Notes: generated by a model from the letters alone, not told the origin. A stretch of 64,000 nucleotides of DNA from Methanobacterium spitsbergense (GCF_019931065.1 NZ_JAIOUQ010000009.1:11417-75416); one strand, 5' to 3'; shown: positions 40,809-54,010, numbered from the stretch's first letter. Numbers and translations: made by a program.

Positions 40809-41978
40809 ATGTATGAGACGTTGCTGATGATACCAGGACCTACGAGGGTTTCCTCGCGAGTCTTAAAAGCCATGTCAAAGAGCATAGTGAATCATAGGAG
40901 TGCAGTTTTTGGTGAAATTCTAAATGACACAAACGAAATGATGTCAGAAGTATTTCAGACAGAAAATCAGTCTTACTTAATTACAGGTTCAGGTACTGCT
41001 GCAATGGAAGCAGCACTAGGAAATGTGATTGAGAAGGGCGATAAAATCCTTAACATAGTTGGTGGAAAGTTCGGTGAGAGGTTCATGCAAATAACTGAAA
41101 CTCATCAGGGAATTCCTGTTGAATTAACTGTGGAATGGGGAAATGCTGCCAATCCTGATGATGTTCGTTACATTCTTGAAGAGGAAGAAGATATTAAAGC
41201 CGTGACAATGGTTCACAATGAAACTTCTACTGGTGTTGCAAACCCTATAGAAGAAATAGGCAAGGTCCTCAAAGATTTTGATGCACTTTATGTTGTTGAT
41301 ACAGTCTCATCCCTGGGGGGAGACGATGTACAGGTTGATAATTTTGGTATTGATATATGTGTAACAGGTTCACAAAAATGTCTGGCTGCACCGCCAGGAA
41401 TGGCTGCAATTACCTTAAATAATAATGCCTGGAATGTAGTCGATAAAACTAAATCCAAGACATATTATCTTGATTTGAAAAAATACCGAAAAAGTGGAGA
41501 AAAAACAGTTCCAGAAACACCATACACTCCATCAGTATCACTAATGTATGCCATGAATGAAGCTTTAAAGATGATAATGGAAGAAGGTCTTGAAGCAAGG
41601 ATAAAAAGACATGAGCAGGCTGCAAAAGCAACTATTAATGGTGTTAAAGCAATGGGCTTAGAGCTTTTTGCCAATGAAGAAGCTTCATCAGCTACTGTTA
41701 CAGCAATAAACATCCCTGAAGGAATGACTGATAAAAACCTAAGGGGTACTATGCGTAACAAGTATAGAATTGAACTTGCTGGTGGTCAAGATCATCTTAA
41801 GGGAAATGTTTTCAGAATAGGCCACATGGGAAACATAACACACAGAGAAATAATTTCAACTATTGCAGCCCTTGAAATGTCTCTAAAAGAATATGGTTAC
41901 GAAATAGAATTGGGAACTGGAGTTTCTGCAGTACAGGAAACATACATGCCTGGAAATAACACTTTAGAATTCTTTTAA
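40809..41978 (+). CDS. Class V aminotransferase (serine-pyruvate / alanine-glyoxylate type)
   Basis: A PLP enzyme of 389 residues. It has the family N-terminus LMIPGPTRVSSRVLKAM, the VVDTVSSLGG aspartate motif, and the PLP lysine K190 in VTGSQKCLAAPPG. Methanogen homologues (MJ0959 type) are broad-specificity aminotransferases acting on alanine, serine or aspartate. The substrate is therefore open. An oligo-T region follows the stop. It is a single-gene unit. Confidence 0.85.
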   Translation: MYETLLMIPGPTRVSSRVLKAMSKSIVNHRSAVFGEILNDTNEMMSEVFQTENQSYLITGSGTAAMEAALGNVIEKGDKILNIVGGKFGERFMQITETHQGIPVELTVEWGNAANPDDVRYILEEEEDIKAVTMVHNETSTGVANPIEEIGKVLKDFDALYVVDTVSSLGGDDVQVDNFGIDICVTGSQKCLAAPPGMAAITLNNNAWNVVDKTKSKTYYLDLKKYRKSGEKTVPETPYTPSVSLMYAMNEALKMIMEEGLEARIKRHEQAAKATINGVKAMGLELFANEEASSATVTAINIPEGMTDKNLRGTMRNKYRIELAGGQDHLKGNVFRIGHMGNITHREIISTIAALEMSLKEYGYEIELGTGVSAVQETYMPGNNTLEFF

Positions 41979-41990
41979 TCTATTTTTGAA

Positions 41991-42014
41991 CTTTTCTTTT
42001 TTTTAATTTTTTTT
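41991..42014 (+). terminator. Oligo-T terminator after the aminotransferase gene
   Basis: Two T runs of eight residues each occur within 25 bases, starting 13 bases after the stop codon, typical of archaeal intrinsic termination. Confidence 0.5.
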
Positions 42015-42180
42015 AAGAAGTATAAATCTATTCCCTAGTATTTTAACTTTCATTTTCCTTCGTGGTTAAGGGATTCAACTTTAATTTCTGAAATTATTGA
42101 TAGTTTCTTTTTCATTTAACTATACTATTATCATATCATTAGCTAGATGAAAATAAATTAAAAAGAGCAGTTATATACCT

Positions 42181-43533
42181 TTAAACGCCCTTTACAATGG
42201 ATGCTATTGTTTTAAGGATTATTGGTCCGTCTGTCCAAGTTCTCCTGGCAATGTATCCGGGTCTTAAATAAAATTCTGTAAATGCTTTTCTTTGGAGTTT
42301 TCTAAGCTCTTCAAGGGAACAATCAACTGTTTCAAGCACAGGACTCAGAAGAGTATATTTGGACCAGTCATTAATTTTTATAAGATTCTCACTGGCTGCT
42401 TTTAGATAAAATTCAGTTCCAGGATATGGTGTTGCAAGTGAAAACACGGCATATGATGGTTCAAGTGTTTTAACAAATTTTATAGTACTTTTTATACTTC
42501 TCTTTGTATCTCCAGGCATTCCTAATACAACAGATGCAATTGTTCTCATCCCATATTTTTTAGTGAGTTCAAATGTCTTTTTTATCCTGTTTATGTTGGT
42601 ATTTTTATTTAAATGGTTTAAAACTTGTTGATCAGAAGATTCAACACCTAAAAACATTGTGATACATCCTGCATCTTTCATGGTTTTCAAAAGTTCTTCA
42701 GATATTGTATCTACACGTGCTGTGCATCCCCAATAGTTATCGAGTCCTCTATCTTTGATAGTTTCACATATCTCATATACACGATTCTTATTGATAGTGA
42801 ATGTATCATCCATAAATGCGATCATCTCAATGTCGTGGTCGTTAACAAGATGTTCCATTTCATCAACTACATTTTCAGCAGATCTCAATCTTAATTTATG
42901 GCCGTGCATTGCCGATGATGCGCAGAAAGAACAGTTGTAGGGACATCCTCTTCCAGATACAATTGTACCTGTAGTTAATTTCATATTTAGTATTTTGTAT
43001 TCATCCATTGGAAGTAAGTGTCTGGCTGGAAAGGGGATACTATCCAGATCATCTATTATTTTTCTGGGTGGAGTTTTGAAGTTTTTGATTGCAATCCCAT
43101 TTACTTCTTTTAAATTTTTGCCCTTTTCAATAGCATCTACCAGTTCTACCATTGTTTGCTCCCCTTCACCGCACACAACAACGTCAACATAGCTGTTTTT
43201 TAGTACTTCCTGATAAGTGAATGTGGGATGATAGCCACCTAGAACAGTTATTGAATCTGGAGAAACTTCCTTTGATATTTGAGCTGTTTTAAGGGCGCTG
43301 TCAATTGTTGGGGTTACAGCAGTAATTGATATTATATCTGGTGAATATTTTTGAATTTCATTCTTCACTGCATCATGATCGTATTCAAGTGCTGGTGCAT
43401 CCAATATTCTTACTGTAACGCCGTTTCTTTCTAGCATGGCTGCTATATAAGCTATTCCGAGAGGAGGTGCCACTAAGCCTATAAATTTATATTTTGATGA
43501 GTTATATGGGGGATTTATCATTAAAACTTTCAT
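42181..43533 (-). CDS. B12-binding-domain radical SAM protein
   Basis: A 450-residue protein. The N-terminal Rossmann domain (MLINPPYN... GGYHPTFT, GEGE) is the cobalamin-binding type; the radical SAM core has the cluster motif CPYNCSFCA (about residues 198-206), then FMDDTFTINKNR and FLGVESSDQQVL. Proteins of this class methylate unactivated carbons or build lipids and cofactors. Its ATG overlaps the stop of the upstream ThDP enzyme gene (ATGA), so both are made from one message and probably serve one pathway, which I cannot name. Confidence 0.82.
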   Translation of the reverse strand: MKVLMINPPYNSSKYKFIGLVAPPLGIAYIAAMLERNGVTVRILDAPALEYDHDAVKNEIQKYSPDIISITAVTPTIDSALKTAQISKEVSPDSITVLGGYHPTFTYQEVLKNSYVDVVVCGEGEQTMVELVDAIEKGKNLKEVNGIAIKNFKTPPRKIIDDLDSIPFPARHLLPMDEYKILNMKLTTGTIVSGRGCPYNCSFCASSAMHGHKLRLRSAENVVDEMEHLVNDHDIEMIAFMDDTFTINKNRVYEICETIKDRGLDNYWGCTARVDTISEELLKTMKDAGCITMFLGVESSDQQVLNHLNKNTNINRIKKTFELTKKYGMRTIASVVLGMPGDTKRSIKSTIKFVKTLEPSYAVFSLATPYPGTEFYLKAASENLIKINDWSKYTLLSPVLETVDCSLEELRKLQRKAFTEFYLRPGYIARRTWTDGPIILKTIASIVKGV

Positions 43534-45143
43534 TCTAAAACCTCGGGGAGTGGTATTTCTTCTTTTTCATCGACTAAAACTTCAATTAGGTATGGTATGT
43601 TTAAAGTTAAAGCTTTTTGTACTGCATTAAAAACTTCTCCTGGTGAATCAACTCGCGATGCAGGGACGTGATATGCATCTGAAAGTTTTATAAAATCAGG
43701 ATTTTCAAGTTCAACTTGATAACTTTCTCCGTATTGCATTTCTTGCCATTGTTTTATTATTCTTAGTGAGTTGTTATTTATGATACAAATAATAATTGGT
43801 AGATCTAATTCATTAATGGTTGCAAGTTCTTGTGATGTCATCTGAAAGTCTCCGTCACCTACCACTGCAACTACTCTCTTATTGGGATTTGCTAGTGCAG
43901 CACCAATAGCTCCAGGAATACCATATCCCATTGGTCCGAATCCTCCAGAAAAAAGGAGTGATGATGGAGTTTTAACAGATATTAAAAGTGTGACCCATGT
44001 AGTATGTGTTCCGGCATCGTTTACAACTATTGAATCTCCCGATGCATCCAATATTTCTTTAATGGCTCTTTGTGGTTTTATAGGGACGTTTGGATAGTTT
44101 GTATTTATGTGATGTTTAGTTGAAAGTTTATTAATAATTGAAAGCCAGTTTTCACATTTCTTAAATTTAACCTCCATTATCCTGTCTAAAAATTCTTTAA
44201 CATCCCCATGAATTTTAACATCCCCTGCTAAAACGGACTTGTCGATGTTAATATGAATTATTTTACAGTCTCCAATTCCCAATAACGTACGTTCTGAGAA
44301 TTTACAACCAAGAGCTATTAAAACATCACAATTTTTCCCGGCATAATTGGCGGCTTCTGTACCTCTTAAACCAATCATACCTAGTGCAATTGAACTATCT
44401 TCTGATACCACTCCTCTTGCAGGGTAAGTGGTAACAACTGGAATTTCATTTTCCTCAGCAAATTTTTTTAGAGAATCTGATGCTTTTGACCATACAGTTC
44501 CCGCTCCTGCAAGTATAAGGGGTTTTTCAGAGTTTTTGAGCAATTTAATAGCTTTATGCAGTTTTTTAAAAGCAATTTTTGTTTTATACTCTTCATTATC
44601 ACATTCAAGTGATTCCAGTATCGATCTAGCAACATAACTCTCAAGTACATCTTTTGGAAAATTAAGATGAATTGGACCTTTTTGATTATATGTCAAAGTT
44701 TCAATTGCTTTTTTTAAGGTTAAAATACCTTCTTGCGGATTTTTAATATCGAAACTTTTGAGAGTGATGGGTTTGAAGACAGCCCCAATATCAATATCCT
44801 GAAACCCTTTTTTACCTTTCATATCCCTTGAAACATCACCAGTTATCACAATTAGGGGAACAGAATCTTTATAAGCCGTTGCAACTCCCATTATAAGATT
44901 CAAAGCACCAGGACCTCCAGTTGCAGCACAAACACCAATACTTGCCGATGACCTAGCATAACCATCTGCTGCATGTGCAGCACCCTGTTCATGTCTCATG
45001 AGTATATGTTTTATTTTGGATTCGCGCATTGCATCGTAGAAAGGTAGTATCTGTTCTCCTGGGTGTCCAAAAAGAAATTTAACACCATTAAGTTCTAAAA
45101 TTTTAACAAGTGCATCTGCACATCGTAAATTATCTGATTCCAT
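43530..45143 (-). CDS. Acetolactate synthase-like ThDP-dependent enzyme
   Basis: A 537-residue enzyme with the full three-domain ThDP layout: N-terminal Pyr domain with the catalytic Glu in MRHEQGAAHAADGYAR, central FAD-type domain, and C-terminal PP domain with GDGDFQMTSQELATINELD...NNN that binds Mg-ThDP. It resembles IlvB, but there is no small regulatory subunit gene (ilvN) next to it; instead it is translationally coupled to a B12-type radical SAM protein. It may thus be a specialised decarboxylase/ligase rather than the branched-chain enzyme. Confidence 0.78.
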   Translation of the reverse strand: MESDNLRCADALVKILELNGVKFLFGHPGEQILPFYDAMRESKIKHILMRHEQGAAHAADGYARSSASIGVCAATGGPGALNLIMGVATAYKDSVPLIVITGDVSRDMKGKKGFQDIDIGAVFKPITLKSFDIKNPQEGILTLKKAIETLTYNQKGPIHLNFPKDVLESYVARSILESLECDNEEYKTKIAFKKLHKAIKLLKNSEKPLILAGAGTVWSKASDSLKKFAEENEIPVVTTYPARGVVSEDSSIALGMIGLRGTEAANYAGKNCDVLIALGCKFSERTLLGIGDCKIIHINIDKSVLAGDVKIHGDVKEFLDRIMEVKFKKCENWLSIINKLSTKHHINTNYPNVPIKPQRAIKEILDASGDSIVVNDAGTHTTWVTLLISVKTPSSLLFSGGFGPMGYGIPGAIGAALANPNKRVVAVVGDGDFQMTSQELATINELDLPIIICIINNNSLRIIKQWQEMQYGESYQVELENPDFIKLSDAYHVPASRVDSPGEVFNAVQKALTLNIPYLIEVLVDEKEEIPLPEVLE

Positions 45144-45347
45144 TACTTTTTCTATATTGTTTTTACTTTTTATAAATATTAGGGCTGTAAAATTTCATAA
45201 ATTATTAATGTTTCAAATTAGATAATAATACTTGAAAATCCATTTAAACTCATTTATGGAACATATTTTTTAAATCCTAGATATACTCTATTAAATAATT
45301 TTTAAGTTGCATAACGAAGTATTAAAAGATTTAAGAGGGGATATATA

Positions 45348-47303
45348 ATGTCCAGAGATTTAGATACTTTACTAAAAGAAAAAAGGATTTTTAAACCTTC
45401 AAAAATACTGACAGATGAAACTAACATAAAAAAGTGGATGGAAACACAAGATGTTCATGATTATGATGAACTACTTGAAAGAGCAAGTGAAAATCCAGAA
45501 TGGTTCTGGAATGATCTTGCAAGGGAACTTGAATGGTTTAAACCATACAGAAAAACTTTTGAATGGAATCCTCCCCATGCAAAATGGTTTTTAGAAGGTA
45601 AGTTCAATATAATTCATAATGCGCTTGATAGGCATATTAAAGGGCCGAATAGAGAAAAAATAGCCTATTTGTGGGAAGGAGAATCTGGGGAAGTCCGTAG
45701 TTTGACCTATATTGAACTTTACAAAGAAGTAAACAAATTTGCAAATGTACTTAGAGGTTTTGGAGTGGAAAAAGGAGATACTGTGAGTATATATCTTCCG
45801 ATGATACTTGAACTTCCTATTGCAATGCTTGCATGTGCAAAAATTGGTGCAATTCATTCTGTTGTTTTTTCAGGGTTTTGGGCTAAAGCTTTCAAGGACC
45901 GAATAAATGATTCAGGTTCTAAAATTGCTATAACTGCAGATGGTTTTACTAGAAGGGGTAAGATCATAAATCTCAAGGAAAATGTAGATAAAATAATGGA
46001 TAAGACACCATCCATTGAAAAATTGATAGTTATTAATCATGCTGACCTCCCAGTTGAAATGCATAGTCCAACTGATGTCTGGTGGCATGAGATTATGGAA
46101 AACAGTGATACCGAATGTAAAACTGAAGAAATGGATTCTGAAGATCCTTTATTCATACTATACACCTCGGGTACTACAGGTAAACCCAAGGGTGTTGTAC
46201 ATGTCCATGCAGGTTATGCTGTAGGGGTTTACACAACTATGAAATTTGTCTTTGATATTCAGGAGGAGGATGTATGGTGGTGTGCTGCCGATATTGGTTG
46301 GATTACAGGACATAGTTATATCGTTTATGCACCACTTCTAATTGGGGCTACATCGTTGATATATGAGGGAACTCCTGATTTTCCGGATCCTGGAAGGATA
46401 TGGGGTATGGTTGAAAAGTATGGGGTTTCTGTGTTTTATACAGCGCCTACAACTGTTAGAATGTTTATGAAATTTGGAGAAAAATGGCCTGAAAAATATG
46501 ATCTGAGTTCGTTACGTCTTTTAGGAAGTGTGGGAGAACCTATTAATCCTGAAGCATGGATATGGTATTATAATACTATTGGGAAAGGAAAATGTCCTAT
46601 TATGGACACGTGGTGGCAGACTGAAACAGGAATGCATCTTATAACTCCTTTACCAATTTCAAAACTAAAACCCGGATCTGCTGTTAAACCATTCCCAACT
46701 GTAATAGCTGATGTAGTGGATGATGATGGTAAATCTGTTGTTGGTGGTGGGGGACATTTAGTTATAAAATCAACATGGCCGTCAATGTTTAGAACCCTTT
46801 ACAAAGATCCTGATAGATATGTTGAGGCCTACTGGAGCACTTTTAAGAATATCTACCTGAGTGGTGATGTTGCAAGAAAGGATGAAGATGGTTATTTTTG
46901 GATACAAGGAAGAGAAGATGATGTTTTAAATGTTGCAGGACACAGAATAAGCACGGCAGAAGTTGAATCTGCTCTTGTAAGTCACCCTGGTGTTGCTGAG
47001 GCCGCTGTAGTGGGAAAACCAGATGAAATAAAGGGTGAAGAAATTTGTGCATTTATTGTATTGAAAGAAAATTACAAATTAGAAGAAAACCTTAAAGAGG
47101 CACTTATAAACCATGTTAGAATGGAGATAGGTCCAATTGCAACTCCTGCATGTGTAAATTGGGTATCAGATCTTCCAAAGACACGTTCTGGTAAGATCAT
47201 GCGTAGAGTTATTAAGGCTAAGGTTAAGGGATATCCAGTTGGGGATATCAGCACACTTGCAAATCCCGAAGTTGTTGATGAGATTGATAAGCTAATAGAT
47301 TAA
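45348..47303 (+). CDS. acs: Acetyl-CoA synthetase (AMP-forming)
   Basis: ACS activates acetate to acetyl-CoA through acetyl-AMP, supplying carbon in a methanogen that fixes or assimilates acetate. The 651-residue protein has [14 protein letters not shown] (P-loop-like A3 motif), [10 protein letters not shown] (acyl pocket Trp), [29 protein letters not shown] and the C-terminal [11 protein letters not shown] with the acetylation-site Lys at about residue 616. AGGGGATAT precedes ATG 45348. It is a single-gene unit. Confidence 0.92.
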   Translation: MSRDLDTLLKEKRIFKPSKILTDETNIKKWMETQDVHDYDELLERASENPEWFWNDLARELEWFKPYRKTFEWNPPHAKWFLEGKFNIIHNALDRHIKGPNREKIAYLWEGESGEVRSLTYIELYKEVNKFANVLRGFGVEKGDTVSIYLPMILELPIAMLACAKIGAIHSVVFSGFWAKAFKDRINDSGSKIAITADGFTRRGKIINLKENVDKIMDKTPSIEKLIVINHADLPVEMHSPTDVWWHEIMENSDTECKTEEMDSEDPLFILYTSGTTGKPKGVVHVHAGYAVGVYTTMKFVFDIQEEDVWWCAADIGWITGHSYIVYAPLLIGATSLIYEGTPDFPDPGRIWGMVEKYGVSVFYTAPTTVRMFMKFGEKWPEKYDLSSLRLLGSVGEPINPEAWIWYYNTIGKGKCPIMDTWWQTETGMHLITPLPISKLKPGSAVKPFPTVIADVVDDDGKSVVGGGGHLVIKSTWPSMFRTLYKDPDRYVEAYWSTFKNIYLSGDVARKDEDGYFWIQGREDDVLNVAGHRISTAEVESALVSHPGVAEAAVVGKPDEIKGEEICAFIVLKENYKLEENLKEALINHVRMEIGPIATPACVNWVSDLPKTRSGKIMRRVIKAKVKGYPVGDISTLANPEVVDEIDKLID

Positions 47304-47349
47304 ATATGATTCTCTAAACCAAATAGGGGATGTAACATTTTTTTTGGAA

Positions 47350-48897
47350 TCATTCTGTTACAAATCTTTTCAAAAATTTAGTAAATCTTGTTATGGGTTT
47401 TGAAAGTGGACCTATGCGATTTCCCGCTTTGTTTATGAGTATCAAATCTCTCATTTCTAGCGCCTGGGTAAATGCCAAAATCAGAATGTAAACAACAGGT
47501 ATTAATAAAATGGATATTAACATTCCTGTGATTGTTTTTGGCATTAATAAAAGGCAAAATCCCAATAAAATTGATGCTATTGTGATTTTAATTAAATTAG
47601 CATAAGGCAGCTTTGTTTCAATAACTTGAAGACTTTTTAAGGTAGTAAGGAGCATTATAATAAATGAAGCTGACATTGTTGCAATTGCTGCTCCATTCAA
47701 TCCCAATATTGGTACAAGGATTATAGTTAATATAAGATTGGTAACTGTTCCAATCACCAGAAAGAACATTGCAGGATAGGGTTTACCTGCACCCTGAAGT
47801 ACACTAGCAGAAATTCCATAGACAGAAAAAAATGCCATACCAATTACAAGGATGCTCAACGCAGTTCCAGCAAAACTATAGGCTAATGGTGCCCTTGGAA
47901 ATAACAGCGCCATTATGGGTTGTCCAAATATTATAACAAATGCACATAATGGGAGAAGAACAATGAATAAGTATCTGTAAGAGTGTACAACATACCTTTT
48001 CACTAGGTCTTTACCATTAAGAGCTAATGCTTCTGAAGCTGCGGGTAGAAGTGCTACAGCAACCGAAGATGATATTACAAGAGGAAGTCTTGCAATGGGG
48101 CTTGCTATATTGTAATAACCCAAATACGAAAAATTCAAAAATAATGGGATAATAAAGTTTCCAGTTTGAAATAAAGTTAGTTCAGCCAGACCTGTTATAA
48201 TTATGGGTGAACTAAATATTAATAGTTTTTTAGCAAGTTTATATTCATTCACAGAATTTTCAGGCTTTTTTACATTTTTTATATCGTCCCACAGATATTT
48301 TCTAAATATAAGAACGGCAGAAACTGCTGCAATTCCGAATCCAACTACTGCCCCTATTACTGCTCCTAAGACGTAAAATCCAATAAGAATGAATGAAACT
48401 GCCAGGCTTATCATGAATATCTGCTCAACTGCTCGGGTTATAAGAATATCCGTCATGCGTTGATATCCTTGAAAAACACCTCGGAATAGCCCTAAAATAA
48501 CGCTGAAAGGAGCAATAAAACTTACAACTTGGAACAAAATAACAACTTCTGGCCCGCCATTGAAGAAATCTGCTAGTGGTTTGGCCATAAAGAAGAATAT
48601 TGCAGTGAATATGAAACTCATTAAGAGCATGATCTTCAAAGAAGTTACAATGACCTGTTTTACCATGAATTTATCATCCTTGGCAAGGTACTCAGAAACA
48701 TACTTTGCAATAGCAGGGGGAAGTCCTGCAACTGCGATCAATATTAAAATCCATTGAAAAGACATAACAAGGTTTAAAATACCATAACCCTCTACTCCAA
48801 GCAAGGATAGCATTAAAACTGCAAAAATATATCCTCCTATCCTGAAGATTATAGTTCCTATTAAAATTATAAAACTGCCCTTCAATAATTTTTGCAT
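47350..48897 (-). CDS. Polysaccharide/lipid-linked oligosaccharide flippase (MOP superfamily)
   Basis: A 515-residue integral membrane protein with about 14 hydrophobic segments and the MOP/Wzx-type start (LLKGSFIILIGTIIFRIGGYIFAVLM). The repeated GYYNIASPIARLPLVISSSVAVALLPAASEA segment and the LQGAGKPYPAMFF motif occur in MATE-like and stage V sporulation protein B-like flippases. It probably moves a lipid-linked cell-wall or glycan precursor across the membrane. No glycosyltransferases are next to it. It is convergent with acs. Confidence 0.82.
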   Translation of the reverse strand: MQKLLKGSFIILIGTIIFRIGGYIFAVLMLSLLGVEGYGILNLVMSFQWILILIAVAGLPPAIAKYVSEYLAKDDKFMVKQVIVTSLKIMLLMSFIFTAIFFFMAKPLADFFNGGPEVVILFQVVSFIAPFSVILGLFRGVFQGYQRMTDILITRAVEQIFMISLAVSFILIGFYVLGAVIGAVVGFGIAAVSAVLIFRKYLWDDIKNVKKPENSVNEYKLAKKLLIFSSPIIITGLAELTLFQTGNFIIPLFLNFSYLGYYNIASPIARLPLVISSSVAVALLPAASEALALNGKDLVKRYVVHSYRYLFIVLLPLCAFVIIFGQPIMALLFPRAPLAYSFAGTALSILVIGMAFFSVYGISASVLQGAGKPYPAMFFLVIGTVTNLILTIILVPILGLNGAAIATMSASFIIMLLTTLKSLQVIETKLPYANLIKITIASILLGFCLLLMPKTITGMLISILLIPVVYILILAFTQALEMRDLILINKAGNRIGPLSKPITRFTKFLKRFVTE

Positions 48898-49150
48898 AAT
48901 CCTTGTTATCTGTAAACCTATTTATTGATATGCCTATTTGTAAATGGAAAATTTCTTTTTCTAATTGTAATATGAATTTATTCCAAATACAAAATTTTTA
49001 ATATATTCAAAAACTGAATTAGATATGATAAAAAAAAGATTTTATAATTGTTTCTTGAGTTATAAAAAGTTTGTATAATGGCTTTTCAGACTTTTTATTG
49101 TTTTGAAATAATTTAAATGTATTTAAATAACATAATCAGGAGGGATCATT

Positions 49151-50032
49151 ATGTTGCATGGAACAGAAGTTTTGAAGAAAGGATTTGCGAAGATGACCAA
49201 AGGTGGAGTTATCATGGATGTTGTTAACGCTGAACAAGCTGTTATTGCAGAAGAATCAGGTGCAGTTTCTGTCATGGCTCTTGAGAGAGTACCGGCAGAT
49301 ATACGTGCAGCTGGGGGAGTTGCAAGAATGGCTGACCCTTCCAAGGTTGTGGAAATAATGGATGCTGTGAGTATTCCTGTAATGGCCAAGGTAAGAATTG
49401 GACATTTTGTTGAAGCACAGGTACTCGAACATCTTGGGGTTGATATGATAGATGAAAGTGAGGTTTTAACACCTGCAGATGAACAATTCCATGTTGACAA
49501 GAAAAAATTCACCATACCTTTTGTTTGTGGTGCACGTAATCTTGGAGAAGGTTTAAGAAGAGTTGATGAAGGAGCTGCAATGATTCGTACCAAAGGCGAA
49601 GCAGGGACTGGAAACGTTGTTGAAGCAGTTCGTCACATGAGGAAGATTATGGGTGGAATTCGAGAACTTCGGGACAAAACAGAAGAAGAACTCTGGAGTG
49701 TTGCTCGAGAAATAGAAGCCCCTTTAGAACTTGTTAAAGAAACTGCTAAACTAGGAAGGCTTCCAGTTGTGAATTTTGCAGCAGGTGGTGTTGCAACACC
49801 AGCAGACGCAGCACTAATGATGCAGCTTGGAGCTGATGGTGTTTTTGTTGGATCAGGAATTTTCAAATCAGAAAACCCACGATTAGTTGCAAAGGCAATA
49901 GTAGAAGCTACAACACACTACCAAGATGCAGAAATAATAGCAGATGTTTCAACTGAACTTGGAAAGGCAATGCCTGGTCTTGAAATAAGTCAAATACCTG
50001 AAAATGAAATTCTGCAAAAGAGAGGATGGTAA
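49151..50032 (+). CDS. pdxS: Pyridoxal 5'-phosphate synthase subunit PdxS
   Basis: PdxS makes PLP from ribose 5-phosphate, glyceraldehyde 3-phosphate and ammonia given by PdxT. The 293-residue (beta/alpha)8 protein shows [34 protein letters not shown] (catalytic Lys), [10 protein letters not shown] and the phosphate-binding [26 protein letters not shown] precedes ATG 49151. pdxT is not adjacent but lies 8.4 kb away at the head of the glutamate synthase operon. Confidence 0.96.
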   Translation: MLHGTEVLKKGFAKMTKGGVIMDVVNAEQAVIAEESGAVSVMALERVPADIRAAGGVARMADPSKVVEIMDAVSIPVMAKVRIGHFVEAQVLEHLGVDMIDESEVLTPADEQFHVDKKKFTIPFVCGARNLGEGLRRVDEGAAMIRTKGEAGTGNVVEAVRHMRKIMGGIRELRDKTEEELWSVAREIEAPLELVKETAKLGRLPVVNFAAGGVATPADAALMMQLGADGVFVGSGIFKSENPRLVAKAIVEATTHYQDAEIIADVSTELGKAMPGLEISQIPENEILQKRGW

Positions 50033-50050
50033 AAATAGAATAATAATAAA

Positions 50051-50070
50051 TTTTAATTTTTTTTTGTTTT
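50051..50070 (+). terminator. Oligo-T terminator after pdxS
   Basis: TTTTAATTTTTTTTTGTTTT lies 20 bases downstream of the pdxS stop codon. It may also end the opposing glnK transcript region. Confidence 0.45.
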
Positions 50071-50241
50071 ATTATAGAATTTATAAAATAATGTATTCAA
50101 AAAAATAGATTTAAAAAAAAAATATTAAACAGTTTATGGGTTAAAATCAAAATTCAATTTCTCTAATTTAATTCTTACTTTATTAGAAATCGATCGCCTC
50201 CAAACGACCAAATAAAAAAAAGTAAGGAAAAAATTTTGGAA

Positions 50242-51821
<1,580 letters not shown>

Positions 51822-51985
51822 TTTTTTCCCCCTTATTTTATAATTTAATTAATTTATTTCTTATTGTTAAATTTTTGAATCTAATCTTATTCTCAATTAT
51901 TTTGGTTTTTAAGTGAATTTCCATGGGAAATAAAATTAACATTTCAATGTTCTTCACCCCTTAATTAAATTTAACCTAAACTCTC
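51822..51985 (-). other. Long leader of the amtB-1 operon
   Basis: If transcription begins near 52010, the message has an untranslated leader of about 180 bases. The sequence is A/T rich. Apart from the ribosome binding site I see no stable stem; TTCCATGGGAA at 51919-51929 is a small inverted element of reverse polarity to the NrpR dyad. Confidence 0.4.
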
Positions 51986-52045
51986 GGATGTAGGAAACAT
52001 ACTTCCGACATATTGATGTTGAATTTTTTAATATATAAACGTTTT
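51986..52045 (-). promoter_or_regulatory. amtB-1 promoter with NrpR-type operator
   Basis: On this strand the A/T box TTTATATATTA (52029-52040) is followed about 25 bases later by GGAA-ACATAC-TTCC at 51993-52006 (given in plus orientation), exactly the GGAA-N6-TTCC dyad bound by the methanogen nitrogen repressor NrpR. It would sit on the transcription start. A 29-base block around it (51986-52014) is shared with the second amtB promoter at 54011-54039. Confidence 0.75.
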
Positions 52046-52227
52046 GATTAGTCCCAATTTTATATTATTCTTCTATATACGGAGTTTGTTTAGATTAAAT
52101 GGATTATATTAAATATTTTTCAAAAATAATAAATTTCTATTTAATGATTATGAACAATATACCAATATAAAATAAAATAATGAAAAAATAAAATAAAATA
52201 AATTATTTATTAAAAAAATATAGATGA

Positions 52228-52575
<348 letters not shown>

Positions 52576-52627
52576 TCAGTAATCCTTATTATGATTCTGT
52601 TATTCCGGTATACTCATTTATACCTAT

Positions 52628-53860
52628 TCATGACAGTCTGTAACCGGATTCCTCGTGTAGATTAATATCGAGACCCTGAACTTCATCTTTAGTTTCGACT
52701 CTTAATCCTATGGTCATATCTATTATTTTACCAATTATCAACGTCATTACGAATGCATATACTCCGATCACCAAAACAGCAACAAGCTGGATACCAATCT
52801 GTCCAGGATTACCTGCTATTAATCCTCCTTTTATTGCACTATTTATTAGGGGGGTAGCAAAGATTCCAACAGCTATTGTTCCAACAATTCCACAAACCCC
52901 GTGTATCCCAAACACATCTAGAGAATCATCATATCCAAGCCTAGGTTTCAGGTGTGATACTGCATAGTATGCACATATAGATGCTATGAATCCAATTATT
53001 ATTGCTGCAGTGATATTTACATAACCTGCTGCAGGAGTGATTGCTGCCAATCCTGCTATTGCGCCTGAAAGTGCTCCTAAAAGTGTTGGTTTACCAGTTT
53101 CTAGTTTATCCATCAGTACCCATGTAATCATACCCACGGCAGCTGACATATTTGTTACTATCATTGCTGAAACAGCTAAATTTGTTGCACCCAATGCAGA
53201 TCCTGCGTTAAATCCAAACCATCCAAACCATAAAAGTCCGGTACCTATTATAGAATATCCCAGATGATGAGGGAGTAACTGTGAATTTTTTCTTGCACCT
53301 AGAAGTAGAACTAGTGCTAATGCAGCCATACCACAATTTACATGGACAACTGTACCTCCTGCAAAGTCAAGGGCACCCATTTGTGCTAACCATCCTCCCC
53401 CCCACATCCAGTGGGAAACTGGTATGTATACTAATGTTATCCATACAGGAATAAAAGCAAGCCATGCTGAAAATTTCATTCTTTCAACAACAGCACCAGA
53501 TATCAGTGCTACTGTAATGGCAGCAAATGTCATTTGGAACACTGCATATAATCCTGTTGGGATTGTTGGAGCATATGTTGAAAGGGAATTTGATTCAATC
53601 ACTCCTCCAAATAATGGGTTGGCCAATGTTCCTATGAATCCCCAAATATCAGCACCAAATGCTAGATCGTATCCATACACAAACCAAATTATACTCACAA
53701 TTGCAAAACTTATAAATGATAAAAATATAGTATTTAAAACATTTTCTCTTCTGATAAGCCCTCCATAAAAAAGTGCTACACCAGGAATTGTCATCAAAAT
53801 AACTAATGCTGTGGATATTAGCATCCAAGCAGTATCGCCAGAGTTAAGAAATGGATCCAT
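52628..53860 (-). CDS. amtB: Ammonium transporter AmtB-2
   Basis: A 410-residue ammonium transporter, strongly similar to AmtB-1: [44 protein letters not shown] and [10 protein letters not shown] (His-box). The main differences are in the loop after helix 3 ([23 protein letters not shown]) and in the C-terminal tail that docks PII ([22 protein letters not shown]). GGAGGAAAC precedes ATG 53860. It forms an operon with glnK-2. Confidence 0.96.
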   Translation of the reverse strand: MDPFLNSGDTAWMLISTALVILMTIPGVALFYGGLIRRENVLNTIFLSFISFAIVSIIWFVYGYDLAFGADIWGFIGTLANPLFGGVIESNSLSTYAPTIPTGLYAVFQMTFAAITVALISGAVVERMKFSAWLAFIPVWITLVYIPVSHWMWGGGWLAQMGALDFAGGTVVHVNCGMAALALVLLLGARKNSQLLPHHLGYSIIGTGLLWFGWFGFNAGSALGATNLAVSAMIVTNMSAAVGMITWVLMDKLETGKPTLLGALSGAIAGLAAITPAAGYVNITAAIIIGFIASICAYYAVSHLKPRLGYDDSLDVFGIHGVCGIVGTIAVGIFATPLINSAIKGGLIAGNPGQIGIQLVAVLVIGVYAFVMTLIIGKIIDMTIGLRVETKDEVQGLDINLHEESGYRLS

Positions 53861-54010
53861 TTATGTTTCCTCCATTAAAAGTTTAGGTTCTTTAGGTTTT
53901 TTATTAATTTGCTCTATTTTTGAGCCTTATTTATAGTTTAAATATTTAAACTGATTTTTTAGGAATAAATTAATTCCCTGAAAAGTGTTTCCAAGAGTAG
54001 ATCACCAATA
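53861..54010 (-). other. Long leader of the amtB-2 operon
   Basis: About 150-170 untranslated bases lie between the inferred start of transcription and ATG 53860. GGAA-N8-TTCC at 53962-53977 lies in the middle; spacing is two bases more than the NrpR consensus, so I do not call it an operator. Confidence 0.4.

Noticed and set aside
53962..53977. Extra NrpR operator in the amtB-2 leader (GGAA...TTCC)
   Set aside because: The spacer is eight bases rather than six, and it lies far downstream of the likely transcription start.
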